Assembly (NCBI GenBank): GCA_011524675.1
Contig: WTJX01000364.1
Span: 1-5,719, forward strand
Reading direction: 5' to 3'
DNA from: Cytophagales bacterium
GTDB lineage: Bacteria; Bacteroidota; Bacteroidia; Cytophagales; JAAEPT01
DNA: 5,719 bases
Shown: piece after piece, positions 1 to 4,970 of the stretch
How positions within the stretch are numbered: position 1 is the stretch's first letter
Layout: each line of letters opens with the position of its first letter
Program-made: the position numbers and the translations under genes
The notes under the pieces: generated by a model
Told to the model about the DNA's origin: nothing
The model's database searches: none
Seen by the model: the letters and a program-made list of their open reading frames with translations, nothing else

Positions 1-66
1 TAGAAATACGCGCTTTAGCTTGCTAAAGCTTTGCTTTCTGCCTTGACCTGAACTAAAACCACTCAT
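1..66 (-). CDS. Possible 5' end of a minus-strand gene (partial, doubtful)
   Basis: Reading leftward, an ATG at 66-64 opens a frame of 22 codons that reaches the window edge without a stop. The predicted start is MSGFSSGQGRKQSFSKLKRV, a basic, serine-rich N-terminus that I do not recognise. An in-frame TAA lies two codons before the ATG (72-70), so this would be the first possible start. It is preceded by an A-rich stretch and no Shine-Dalgarno sequence, which is common in Bacteroidota. It would lie 136 bp downstream of the glycosyltransferase on the same strand. Twenty-two open codons can occur by chance, and the hairpin at 12-29 lies inside it, so an alternative is that this is simply intergenic. 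Confidence 0.25.
   Translation of the reverse strand, partial: MSGFSSGQGRKQSFSKLKRVFL
12..29. other. Short perfect hairpin with CUUG-type loop
   Basis: GCTTTAG (12-18) and CTAAAGC (23-29) are perfect inverted arms of 7 bp around the four-base loop CTTG, giving the closing context G(CUUG)C known from stable RNA tetraloops. On the plus strand it is followed by a T-rich but interrupted stretch (30-37), so it could end a plus-strand transcript entering from the left. It could equally be an accidental palindrome inside the doubtful minus-strand reading frame that covers it. Confidence 0.35.
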
Positions 67-202
67 TTTTTAAAACACAATTATTTTTGTCTGCCTACTT
101 AGCGCTCAATAAGTACTAATAATGGTTCTGAAAAGCATCCTAGTATAAGAATTGTGGTAAGATATAAGCTATGGTTTCATATACATTGTTCTAACCCGTC
201 TT

Positions 203-1219
203 TTATTTGTAAAAATTATTTACGTAAGCTGCATATTCTTTTTGGTTTAGAATAATTCGCTTCCAAGTGGCATTGATAAAACCAAGCCCATAACCTAGTA
301 ATTGAACATAACTTGTGCTTACAGAGATAAGTCCAATTTTTAAACTTTTGTTTTTCAAACTAGAGTCTATTATTATAATCAAGGTATAAAATAATAAGGG
401 AAGCAAAAAGATTGTTGAAAACACTATAGAAATAAATAATAAAGCCATTGTTCCTAACGTAAATATTGCAGGTGCTAAATGAACGACTTTGAGAGATTGA
501 GGATGCCTCTTATATAAATTTATTCTTGCTATACCCGAATTAAATACTTGCTTAAAAAATTGTCTAAAGTTTGTTCTTCTTTTATGATAGACATAAGCAT
601 CTTTTATCAATCTTGTTTTAAATCCATTTTGTAATATACTAATACTCATATCTATATCCTCTCCAAACCTCATGTTAGAAAAGCCTTGTGTTTTATTAAA
701 GACATCTCTCGAATACCCCATATTAAAACTTCTTGGATGAAACTTTTCAAGTTTTTCGCTACTACCTCGAATCCCTCCTGTTGTAAAGAATGAGGTCATA
801 GAATAACTAATTGCTTTTTGCAAAATACTAAAATCAAGATGTGCCCTATCAGGTCCACCAAAAGCATCTACATAATTCTTTTTTAATTCACTTTGTACAA
901 TCCTAAAATAATCTGGAGGTAAAACACAGTCAGAATCCAAAAAGATACAATAATTCCCTTTAGCTTTTTCAAAACCGTAATTTCTACTCTGACCAGGACC
1001 TGAATTTGCTTTATAAAAATACTTTAAGTCGAGTTTAGTTCGAAATTGCTCACATATGCTTTCACACTTATCATCCGAACCGTCTTCAACAATGATAACT
1101 TCAAATTCAGAAGCTGTCTGCTGAGTCATACTTTCTAGTAGTTCTTTAACTTCGTTTGGTCTATTATATACTGGAATAATAAACGAAACTATAATACCTT
1201 CAGTTTGTTTTTCTTTCAT
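203..1219 (-). CDS. Family 2 glycosyltransferase with C-terminal membrane segments
   Basis: This 338-residue protein is predicted to transfer a sugar from a nucleotide-activated donor, most likely onto a lipid-linked or growing surface polysaccharide at the inner face of the cytoplasmic membrane. The GT-A fold is visible in order: FIIPVYNRP at 13-21, the nucleotide-binding acidic motif EDGSDD at 45-50, GPGQSRN at 74-80, the metal-binding DSD at 95-97, and GED at 186-188, where the acidic pair supplies the expected catalytic base. HKRRTN at 212-217 sits where the family's acceptor-side basic motif falls. Two or three hydrophobic segments follow (about 250-286 and 296-316), so it is probably anchored at its C-terminus. 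The start is the first ATG before the conserved strand and has no clear Shine-Dalgarno. It is transcribed away from the LD-carboxypeptidase gene across 678 bp. Donor and acceptor sugars cannot be read from the sequence. Confidence 0.92.
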   Translation of the reverse strand: MKEKQTEGIIVSFIIPVYNRPNEVKELLESMTQQTASEFEVIIVEDGSDDKCESICEQFRTKLDLKYFYKANSGPGQSRNYGFEKAKGNYCIFLDSDCVLPPDYFRIVQSELKKNYVDAFGGPDRAHLDFSILQKAISYSMTSFFTTGGIRGSSEKLEKFHPRSFNMGYSRDVFNKTQGFSNMRFGEDIDMSISILQNGFKTRLIKDAYVYHKRRTNFRQFFKQVFNSGIARINLYKRHPQSLKVVHLAPAIFTLGTMALLFISIVFSTIFLLPLLFYTLIIIIDSSLKNKSLKIGLISVSTSYVQLLGYGLGFINATWKRIILNQKEYAAYVNNFYK

Positions 1220-1514
1220 CTGCTTTTATAATTGGGCACAACAAATAAGCTCTAATCTAATGATTTTTAAATCCCTATAAAAAATTGTTTACTACATGTA
1301 TATATATATCAATGATCTAAGTGGAATTAGACCCTAAACCTACTACTTTTTTAGCTACATTAATCACTAATCGTTGAATACTTGTTTCAGAATGTCCTCT
1401 CCTCTTTCTCCTAAATGAATGCTTTTCTACGCAAAAAAGAAACAAGAAAAATTTCACACCTTTATTTTTCACAAAATGATTTTTATTTCATATTGTACTT
1501 CATAGCTAGATCTC

Positions 1515-1530
1515 ATTCCACGAAAGTGGC
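1515..1530. repeat. Dispersed 16-bp hairpin repeat, copy 1
   Basis: ATTCCACGAAAGTGGC occurs here and, identically and in the same orientation, at 3761-3776. The core is CCAC (1518-1521), GAAA loop (1522-1525) and GTGG (1526-1529), a 4-bp stem closed by a GNRA-type tetraloop. Both copies are followed within about ten bases by an AT-rich TTAATTAAT-like stretch. An exact 16-mer repeated in two intergenic regions and absent from the genes points to a dispersed intergenic repeat, not chance. Confidence 0.65.
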
Positions 1531-1580
1531 GAAAGAGATTAATAATTAATTATACTTTACGATGATAGAATTTTTCACAA

Positions 1581-1663
1581 AAAACTGACAGGTTTGCGTT
1601 AAAAAAAACAGTGAGACAGTATGAATAAGAGTCCATTTAAAGCATTAATACCTGTCAGGTTTT
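1581..1663. repeat. Inverted repeat around 56 bp, ACCTGTCAGGT type
   Basis: CTGACAGGT at 1585-1593 is the reverse complement of ACCTGTCAG at 1650-1658. The pairing continues as AAAA (1581-1584) with TTTT (1660-1663) after a single unpaired G at 1659, giving 13 pairs around a 56-base interior. The right arm is itself a palindrome, ACCTG-T-CAGGT (1650-1660), followed by T-rich sequence as in an intrinsic terminator on the plus strand. No gene upstream needs such a terminator because both neighbours are transcribed away from this region. A small RNA ending here or a tiny non-autonomous mobile repeat are alternatives. Confidence 0.5.
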
Positions 1664-1743
1664 ATTTCTAGGTTTAACTTTGTAAGGTAGGATTAAGCAA
1701 AAACTAAATTACCGTTGACACAACACAAAGTACAGAGTGAATA

Positions 1744-1784
1744 AAAGCATTAAAAAAAGATACTGTGCTAATTTTTAGTGCTTT
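1744..1784. other. 13-bp stem-loop upstream of the LD-carboxypeptidase gene
   Basis: Positions 1744-1756 (AAAGCATTAAAAA) pair with 1772-1784 (TTTTTAGTGCTTT) over 13 bp with one G-U wobble in RNA from the plus strand, around a 15-base loop. The arms are AT-rich, so stability is modest. It lies 113 bp before the ldcA-like start and could belong to its leader. The word AAAGCATTAA also occurs at 1639-1648. No riboswitch class is recognised. Confidence 0.35.
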
Positions 1785-1807
1785 GATAGTTTACAAAGAA
1801 AGTATTC

Positions 1808-1828
1808 TTTTTACTTCGTACCTTGTAC
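1808..1828 (-). repeat. GTACAAG heptamer array, copy A (3 units, inverted)
   Basis: Read on the minus strand, three contiguous heptamers GTACAAG, GTACGAA and GTAAAAA occupy 1828-1808. The same family appears in direct orientation at 2833-2860 and 3647-3674. The 14-base core GTACAAGGTACGAR is shared with the copy at 3647. Confidence 0.65.
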
Positions 1829-1897
1829 TCAATCTATGCTTTAATAAAAAACAGGGTAATATGATTTTATGTAAACTAGCTTCTTAACCATTGTATC

Positions 1898-2794
1898 ATG
1901 TTTAGTACACCGACACCACTCAAAGAAAAAGACGAAATAGTCCTTATCTCTACAGCACGCAAGATTAGCAAAGAAGAAATCAGTCTTTGTATTGCCACCT
2001 TAGAAAGTTGGGGGCTACATGTACATTTAGGCAAACATATCTTCAAAGAAGACAAGCAGTTTGCAGGAACAGATACACAAAGAGCAGAAGATCTACAATG
2101 GGCTTTGGATCACCCAAGTGCTAAAGCTATCTTGTGTACAAGGGGTGGTTATGGTAGCTCGCGCATCATAGATTTAGTAAACTTCGACACATTCAAAAAG
2201 AAACCTAAATGGTTCGTTGGTTTCAGTGATGTAAGCATCATTCACCATCATGTCAACTCTTTGGGTATAGCGAGCATTCATGCTACTATGCCTTTGCTTT
2301 TTTCGGATCAAACAGCTGTCGGCTCACTAAAAGCATGTATTTTCAATGACACATATCATATTTCTACTCCTGCTCATGCGCTTAATCAACATGGTACTGC
2401 TAAGGGAGAAATCATTGGTGGCAACCTCACATTGGTGATGCATGGCTTAGGGACGCCTTCTGAAATTGACACAGAGGACAAAATATTGTTCTTAGAAGAA
2501 ATAGATGAATATCTTTATCACCTAGACCGTATGATGCTACAGCTCAAACGTGCGGGAAAACTAGATAACCTAAAAGGCTTGATGATAGGAGGATTAAGTG
2601 ATATGAATGATAATACGATTCCTTTTGGGCTATCTGCACAAGAAATCGTCTATGAACATGTCAAAGAATATAGCTATCCTATTTGCTTTGATATTCCCTG
2701 TGGTCATATTACAAATAACCATGCGCTCATCTTTGGAAAAGAAACGCTGCTCAACATCAATGATAAAGAAACAACTCTAAGCTACATTACATAA
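1898..2794 (+). CDS. ldcA: LD-carboxypeptidase, peptidase family S66 (muramoyltetrapeptide carboxypeptidase)
   Basis: This 298-residue enzyme is predicted to remove the terminal D-alanine from murein tetrapeptides in the cytoplasm, between L and D residues, during peptidoglycan recycling. Family S66 uses a Ser-Glu-His triad. The candidates here are Ser110 in GFSDVS, Glu200 in LFLEEIDEYLYHLDRM, and His270 in PCGHITNN, in the order and spacing expected. The RGGYGSSRI segment at 82-90 is the other family hallmark. The length is typical (about 300), and there is no signal peptide, as for cytoplasmic LdcA. The start ATG gives the usual short lead (PLKEKDEIVLIST) into the first strand. It stands alone: a long divergent region lies upstream, and it converges on the DinB-like gene downstream. 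The fold is certain, but the exact muropeptide specificity is inferred, since S66 also includes microcin-resistance enzymes of the MccF type. Confidence 0.93.
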   Translation: MFSTPTPLKEKDEIVLISTARKISKEEISLCIATLESWGLHVHLGKHIFKEDKQFAGTDTQRAEDLQWALDHPSAKAILCTRGGYGSSRIIDLVNFDTFKKKPKWFVGFSDVSIIHHHVNSLGIASIHATMPLLFSDQTAVGSLKACIFNDTYHISTPAHALNQHGTAKGEIIGGNLTLVMHGLGTPSEIDTEDKILFLEEIDEYLYHLDRMMLQLKRAGKLDNLKGLMIGGLSDMNDNTIPFGLSAQEIVYEHVKEYSYPICFDIPCGHITNNHALIFGKETLLNINDKETTLSYIT

Positions 2795-2899
2795 AATCAC
2801 ACTATCCAGCTTATTGCAAAAGTCTGCATTGAGTACAAGGTACAAAGTACGAAATACAAAGAAGACTTTATTTATAAACTATCTTTACAGAACGAATGA
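2795..2899. terminator. Convergent gap with weak inverted repeat; possible bidirectional terminator
   Basis: Two convergent genes end on either side of this 105-bp gap. AAAGTCT (2819-2825) and AGACTTT (2863-2869) form inverted arms of 7 bp around a 37-base interior, which is filled mainly by a GTACAAG-type heptamer array. A terminator is expected here by position, but the stem is weak and no uniform T-run follows, so the call is positional only. Confidence 0.25.
2833..2860 (+). repeat. GTACAAG heptamer array, copy B (4 units)
   Basis: Four contiguous 7-bp units (GTACAAG, GTACAAA, GTACGAA, ATACAAA) with a TAC core fill exactly 28 bp. It lies between the convergent ldcA-like and DinB-like genes, in the same orientation as the copy at 3647-3674 and opposite to the one at 1808-1828. 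Confidence 0.75.
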
Positions 2900-3394
2900 C
2901 TATTGCTTGTTATAATCTATGGTAGACTGTGCTACACCAAAGTTTTGAGGGAAATGTACATATGAAAAATGATGTAATGCTCCTATTTTGATAATGGCTA
3001 AGTGATGTACTGTATGTTCTAACACATACAAAAGTTCTCTTAGGACAGTAGAGCTTACATTAGTTACTATTCCATCGGCAATGCTTTGCAAAGTGATATT
3101 TTTATCTTCCTTTACTGTAGTCAAAAGCTGACTAATTCTTTTTATTTCATCGCAGGCAATCTGGACATTTTGCTCTATCGTTATTTTGCGTTCTCTATTG
3201 TCAAAGCATACTTTTCCTGTAAGACACCCTTGCAAAAAACAGTCAAAAAAACATAAAACATGCCTTGTATGCTGTCCTATCGTTGAGCCAGAATAAATAT
3301 CCAAAGGTAACGCATAATCGTCATCTTTCAGTTGCAGTACAACCTCAGATAGTTGCTTTAAAAGATGACTATTGCTTTGAATCAAATGCTTCAT
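2900..3394 (-). CDS. DinB/YfiT-like four-helix metalloprotein
   Basis: This 164-residue protein matches the DinB-like superfamily, small cytoplasmic four-helix bundles that bind a divalent metal through three histidines. The expected ligands are visible: His42 in TIGQHTRH, and His127 and His131 in the HxxxH of EHTVHHLAIIKIG. The NRER segment at 66-69 and the late LLYVLEHTVHH helix resemble the Bacteroidota members I know of this family. Length is typical. Biochemical roles in the superfamily range from thiol-dependent transferases to unknown functions, so no reaction is assigned. Despite the family name there is no evidence for a DNA-damage role, and it is not the DNA polymerase IV also called DinB. 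It is on the same strand as the ATP-grasp gene but separated from it by 506 bp of repeats, so co-transcription is doubtful. Confidence 0.85.
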   Translation of the reverse strand: MKHLIQSNSHLLKQLSEVVLQLKDDDYALPLDIYSGSTIGQHTRHVLCFFDCFLQGCLTGKVCFDNRERKITIEQNVQIACDEIKRISQLLTTVKEDKNITLQSIADGIVTNVSSTVLRELLYVLEHTVHHLAIIKIGALHHFSYVHFPQNFGVAQSTIDYNKQ

Positions 3395-3466
3395 TACGTT
3401 AATAATATAGTTGTAATAATATATATTTTTTATGAATTATACTAGTACAAGAATATGAGAAGTTGG

Positions 3467-3501
3467 TTAGTGATTAGTGGTTAGTGATTAAAGATTAAGG
3501 A
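3467..3501 (+). repeat. TTAGTGA heptamer array (5 units)
   Basis: Five contiguous 7-bp units start at 3467: TTAGTGA, TTAGTGG, TTAGTGA, then two decayed units TTAAAGA and TTAAGGA. Conservation falls off toward the right end. The same word appears twice more at 3587-3600 and inverted at 1361-1370. Confidence 0.75.
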
Positions 3502-3581
3502 AAGGGGTAGTGTAAATTGCTTATGTGTGCCCTTGTTAGAGAAAATGAAAAAATTAAGAAAATTAAAAAATGAAGGTTCAC

Positions 3582-3649
3582 AGTGGTTAGTGATTAGTTG
3601 TAGGGGTTGGGTGATGAGTTTGGTTGGTGGTTGTGGGGATTGGAAAGTA
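3582..3649 (+). repeat. C-free G/T-rich tract with TTAGTGA units and G-runs
   Basis: The plus strand has no cytosine from 3582 to 3649 (68 bases). It starts with two TTAGTGA-type heptamers (3587-3600) and grades into G/T-rich sequence with GGGG at 3603-3606, GGG at 3609-3611 and GGGG at 3635-3638. The segment GGTTGGTGGTTGTGG (3622-3636) has four GG tracts with short loops, the pattern of a two-tier G-quadruplex. The tract lies about 190-255 bp upstream of the DinB-like start on the non-coding strand. Confidence 0.6.
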
Positions 3650-3674
3650 CAAGGTACGAGGTACTAAGTACAAC
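3647..3674 (+). repeat. GTACAAG heptamer array, copy C (4 units)
   Basis: Four exact-length heptamers, each beginning GTAC (GTACAAG, GTACGAG, GTACTAA, GTACAAC), fill 28 bp. It has the same unit number and orientation as the copy at 2833-2860 and the opposite orientation to 1808-1828. GTAC is self-complementary, so each unit carries a small palindrome. Confidence 0.8.
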
Positions 3675-3686
3675 GATCTCAACTGA

Positions 3687-3702
3687 CGATTGAGCGATTG
3701 AT
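3687..3702 (+). repeat. CGATTGA octamer pair
   Basis: CGATTGAG and CGATTGAT are adjacent 8-bp units, with another CGATT at 3709-3713. It is a short array, listed because it fills the space between two clearer ones. Confidence 0.4.
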
Positions 3703-3717
3703 TATTTACGATTTTAA

Positions 3718-3749
3718 ACGTACAGACGTAGAGACATAGGGACGTGAAA
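3718..3749 (+). repeat. ACGTAGAG octamer array (4 units)
   Basis: Four contiguous 8-bp units (ACGTACAG, ACGTAGAG, ACATAGGG, ACGTGAAA) share an AC(G/A)T start and a purine-rich end. Unlike the arrays on either side, the period is 8 instead of 7. Confidence 0.65.
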
Positions 3750-3760
3750 GGCAGGATTTT

Positions 3761-3776
3761 ATTCCACGAAAGTGGC
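3761..3776. repeat. Dispersed 16-bp hairpin repeat, copy 2
   Basis: This copy is identical to 1515-1530: ATTCCACGAAAGTGGC, with stem CCAC (3764-3767), loop GAAA (3768-3771) and stem GTGG (3772-3775). It separates the octamer array from the AT-rich heptamer array that follows. Confidence 0.65.
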
Positions 3777-3782
3777 ATCTAT

Positions 3783-3817
3783 TAATTAATAATGAATGAT
3801 TAAAAATTAATAATGAG
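3783..3817 (+). repeat. TAATTAA heptamer array (5 units)
   Basis: Five in-register 7-bp units with an ATTAA or ATGAA core run from 3783 (TAATTAA, TAATGAA, TGATTAA and so on). AT-rich sequence shows apparent periodicity easily, so this array is less certain than its neighbours. A similar TTAATAATTAATTA stretch follows the other copy of the hairpin repeat near 1539-1552. Confidence 0.5.
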
Positions 3818-3842
3818 GACTCAATACTAGTTACTAGATACT
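3815..3842 (+). repeat. NNNNACT heptamer array (4 units)
   Basis: Four consecutive 7-bp units end in ACT, the last three in TACT: GAGGACT, CAATACT, AGTTACT and AGATACT. It overlaps the preceding array by three bases. Confidence 0.55.
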
Positions 3843-3859
3843 CAAATATTAAAAAAGCC

Positions 3860-3922
3860 AATAGCTAACTACTAAAAGCTTATGGACTATCGACTATGGA
3901 CTATAAGCAATCGACTATGGAC
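3860..3922 (+). repeat. Nine-unit heptamer array running into the ATP-grasp gene
   Basis: Nine in-register 7-bp units occupy 63 bp. The first three are variants of AAAAGCT (3860-3880). The next six are variants of TATGGAC/TATCGAC (3881-3922), with three exact TATGGAC units at 3881, 3895 and 3916. A further AAAAGCC at 3853-3859 may extend it to the left. The last 22 bp (3901-3922) are the 3' end of the ATP-grasp coding sequence on the opposite strand, including its stop codon. Confidence 0.75.
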
Positions 3923-4947
3923 GCTTTATCACTCTTTCTTTGCTTGCGAGAGTTTCTGACTTCACGGACGATCGTCCATATAGAAGTATAAGGCACGCCT
4001 GCTTTATGGTTTGCCTTGCTGATAAGATATAATATCTTCCAATGACTAAACATCGCTTTGTAGGCTTTGAGTAAAGGCATCGAAGGATCATAGATATGTG
4101 TAGGTTCTGAGTTAGCCCCATTAAGCTCTACTATTTTGATGTTTTTACCAGCATACAGATCATCCAAAGAAGGTACTTTCAGATCAAAACGACCAAAATG
4201 ATAGCCTTCTATGGGGAGTGCTATTTTGTCAAACACCTTATGTAATGACTCATTTATGAGGTGATTGGCATTGTAAAAGGTAGCTCCGCGTATATGGTTG
4301 CCTATGTGCGATAATTGCTTTCTTTCTCCTTGCTCCAACTTATTATTTAACTCATGGGCGTACTGTTCAAAAAGCATTTTCTGATGGTAGTGCGTTCGTT
4401 CACCTTTGGTTATAAGCTCTGCCAAAGTAGAAACACCATCTCCTATTACCGAAAGTACTTCTTTTCTGACGACAGAGGTAATATGCCCTTTGTTTTCTCT
4501 AGGGAAACGATGATACATCACTCCTAGCTCTATGGGGTAATCAATAAACTCTTGGAGTACTACGGGAAATTTGCTTTGCGCCAAATATGCATCATAGGCT
4601 TGTTGGGTATGTATCACCTCTACCAAAAAACCTCTCTCTCCCATGTCTGGCTTCATGATAACAGGAAAAGACAAACCAAAATCTGTCGGTGAGCTTTTAC
4701 CAAATGGAGGTGTAAGCAGGTGGGTGATAGGTATGTAATCCTCATGTATTGCTTTCAATACATGACTCTTGGAATAATTGCTAAAACCTCCAAAGGTCAT
4801 CAATGGGTTTGATGCAGAGAAGAAGCCAAAACTACCTGTCCTAATGCTGTAGTAGAGGTACTGAAAATAAACGGGAATATAGAACAACCAAAAAGGCCAA
4901 AACTCCCACTTTAACCACTTGTGTTTTTTATTGTTATTCTTCTTCAT
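3901..4947 (-). CDS. ATP-grasp protein, D-Ala-D-Ala ligase-like, with aromatic N-terminal segment
   Basis: This 348-residue protein is predicted to use ATP to activate a carboxylate and couple it to an amine or similar acceptor; the substrate is unknown. ATP-grasp elements in order are PVIMKPD at 95-101 (nucleotide-binding lysine), VLQEFID at 130-136, VIGDGVSTLAELI at 167-179 (a GDG-STL motif also seen in cyanophycin-synthetase-type ATP-grasp domains), GRFDLKV at 252-258, and VELNGANSEPTHIYD at 273-287, where Glu274 and Asn276 are the expected magnesium ligands. Residues 11-48 are rich in Trp, Tyr and Phe and may sit at the membrane, followed by FFSASNP. This N-terminus resembles Bacteroidota proteins often labelled D-alanine-D-alanine ligase, but it lacks the usual Ddl N-terminal domain, so a cell-wall role is not supported. 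It starts 23 bp after the TANGO2-like gene, probably one operon. Its last residues and stop derive from a heptamer repeat. Confidence 0.88.
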   Translation of the reverse strand: MKKNNNKKHKWLKWEFWPFWLFYIPVYFQYLYYSIRTGSFGFFSASNPLMTFGGFSNYSKSHVLKAIHEDYIPITHLLTPPFGKSSPTDFGLSFPVIMKPDMGERGFLVEVIHTQQAYDAYLAQSKFPVVLQEFIDYPIELGVMYHRFPRENKGHITSVVRKEVLSVIGDGVSTLAELITKGERTHYHQKMLFEQYAHELNNKLEQGERKQLSHIGNHIRGATFYNANHLINESLHKVFDKIALPIEGYHFGRFDLKVPSLDDLYAGKNIKIVELNGANSEPTHIYDPSMPLLKAYKAMFSHWKILYLISKANHKAGVPYTSIWTIVREVRNSRKQRKSDKASIVDCL

Positions 4948-4970
4948 GGATAGGTACTAACTGTAAAAAA

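Larger units (their letters stand above)
1220..1897. other. Divergent intergenic region, repeat-rich
   Basis: This 678-bp gap separates the starts of two divergent genes, so the promoters of both should lie here, but I could not find a convincing Bacteroidota-type promoter (TTG spaced about 19-23 bases from TAnnTTTG) near either start. It is very AT-rich and includes a (TA)5 run at 1299-1308. The 13-mer ATTTTTCACAAAA occurs at 1464-1476 and again at 1570-1582. The palindromic word TAATCACTAA at 1361-1370 is the reverse complement of TTAGTGATTA, found in the heptamer array at 3467-3501. No protein-coding frame or tRNA-like fold was recognised. The length is unusual for a compact bacterial genome and leaves room for a small RNA. 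Confidence 0.7.
3395..3900. other. Intergenic mosaic of short tandem arrays
   Basis: This 506-bp gap holds no credible gene. From about 3460 it is largely built of consecutive degenerate tandem arrays of different sequence, mostly 7-bp units, with an 8-bp array and a hairpin repeat in the middle; the individual arrays are listed separately. The first 65 bp (3395-3459) are AT-rich sequence upstream of the DinB-like start and presumably hold its promoter, though none could be recognised. Positions 3502-3586 contain A-rich sequence with repeated AAAATTAA-like words. A 63-codon minus-strand frame at 3778-3587 is open only because of the skewed, low-complexity composition. Confidence 0.75.

Noticed and set aside
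1675..1682. TAACTTTG, a match to the Bacteroidota -7 promoter element TAnnTTTG
   Set aside because: No TTG at the required distance upstream, and it lies 215 bp before the nearest start; a single short match in AT-rich DNA is expected by chance.
1715..1743. TTGACA followed at 17 bp by TGAATA, a sigma-70-like promoter
   Set aside because: The -10 match is poor, and Bacteroidota primary sigma factors do not use this consensus.
2900..3394. Reading the DinB-like protein as DNA polymerase IV or an SOS protein
   Set aside because: The protein is a 164-residue helical histidine-ligand type, unrelated to Y-family polymerases; no SOS-box-like operator was recognised upstream.
3587..3778. 63-codon minus-strand open frame in the repeat region
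   Set aside because: It lies entirely over tandem arrays and the C-free tract; the predicted protein ends in a Thr/Pro/His/Asn low-complexity run produced by G/T-rich repeats, and has no recognisable domain.
3460..3922. Tandem repeats considered as a CRISPR array
   Set aside because: Units are 7-8 bp and contiguous without 25-40 bp spacers, and no cas gene is present in the window.
3915..4121. 68-codon minus-strand open frame inside the ATP-grasp gene
   Set aside because: It is a different frame of the same strand within a well-supported coding sequence whose ATP-grasp motifs cover this part.
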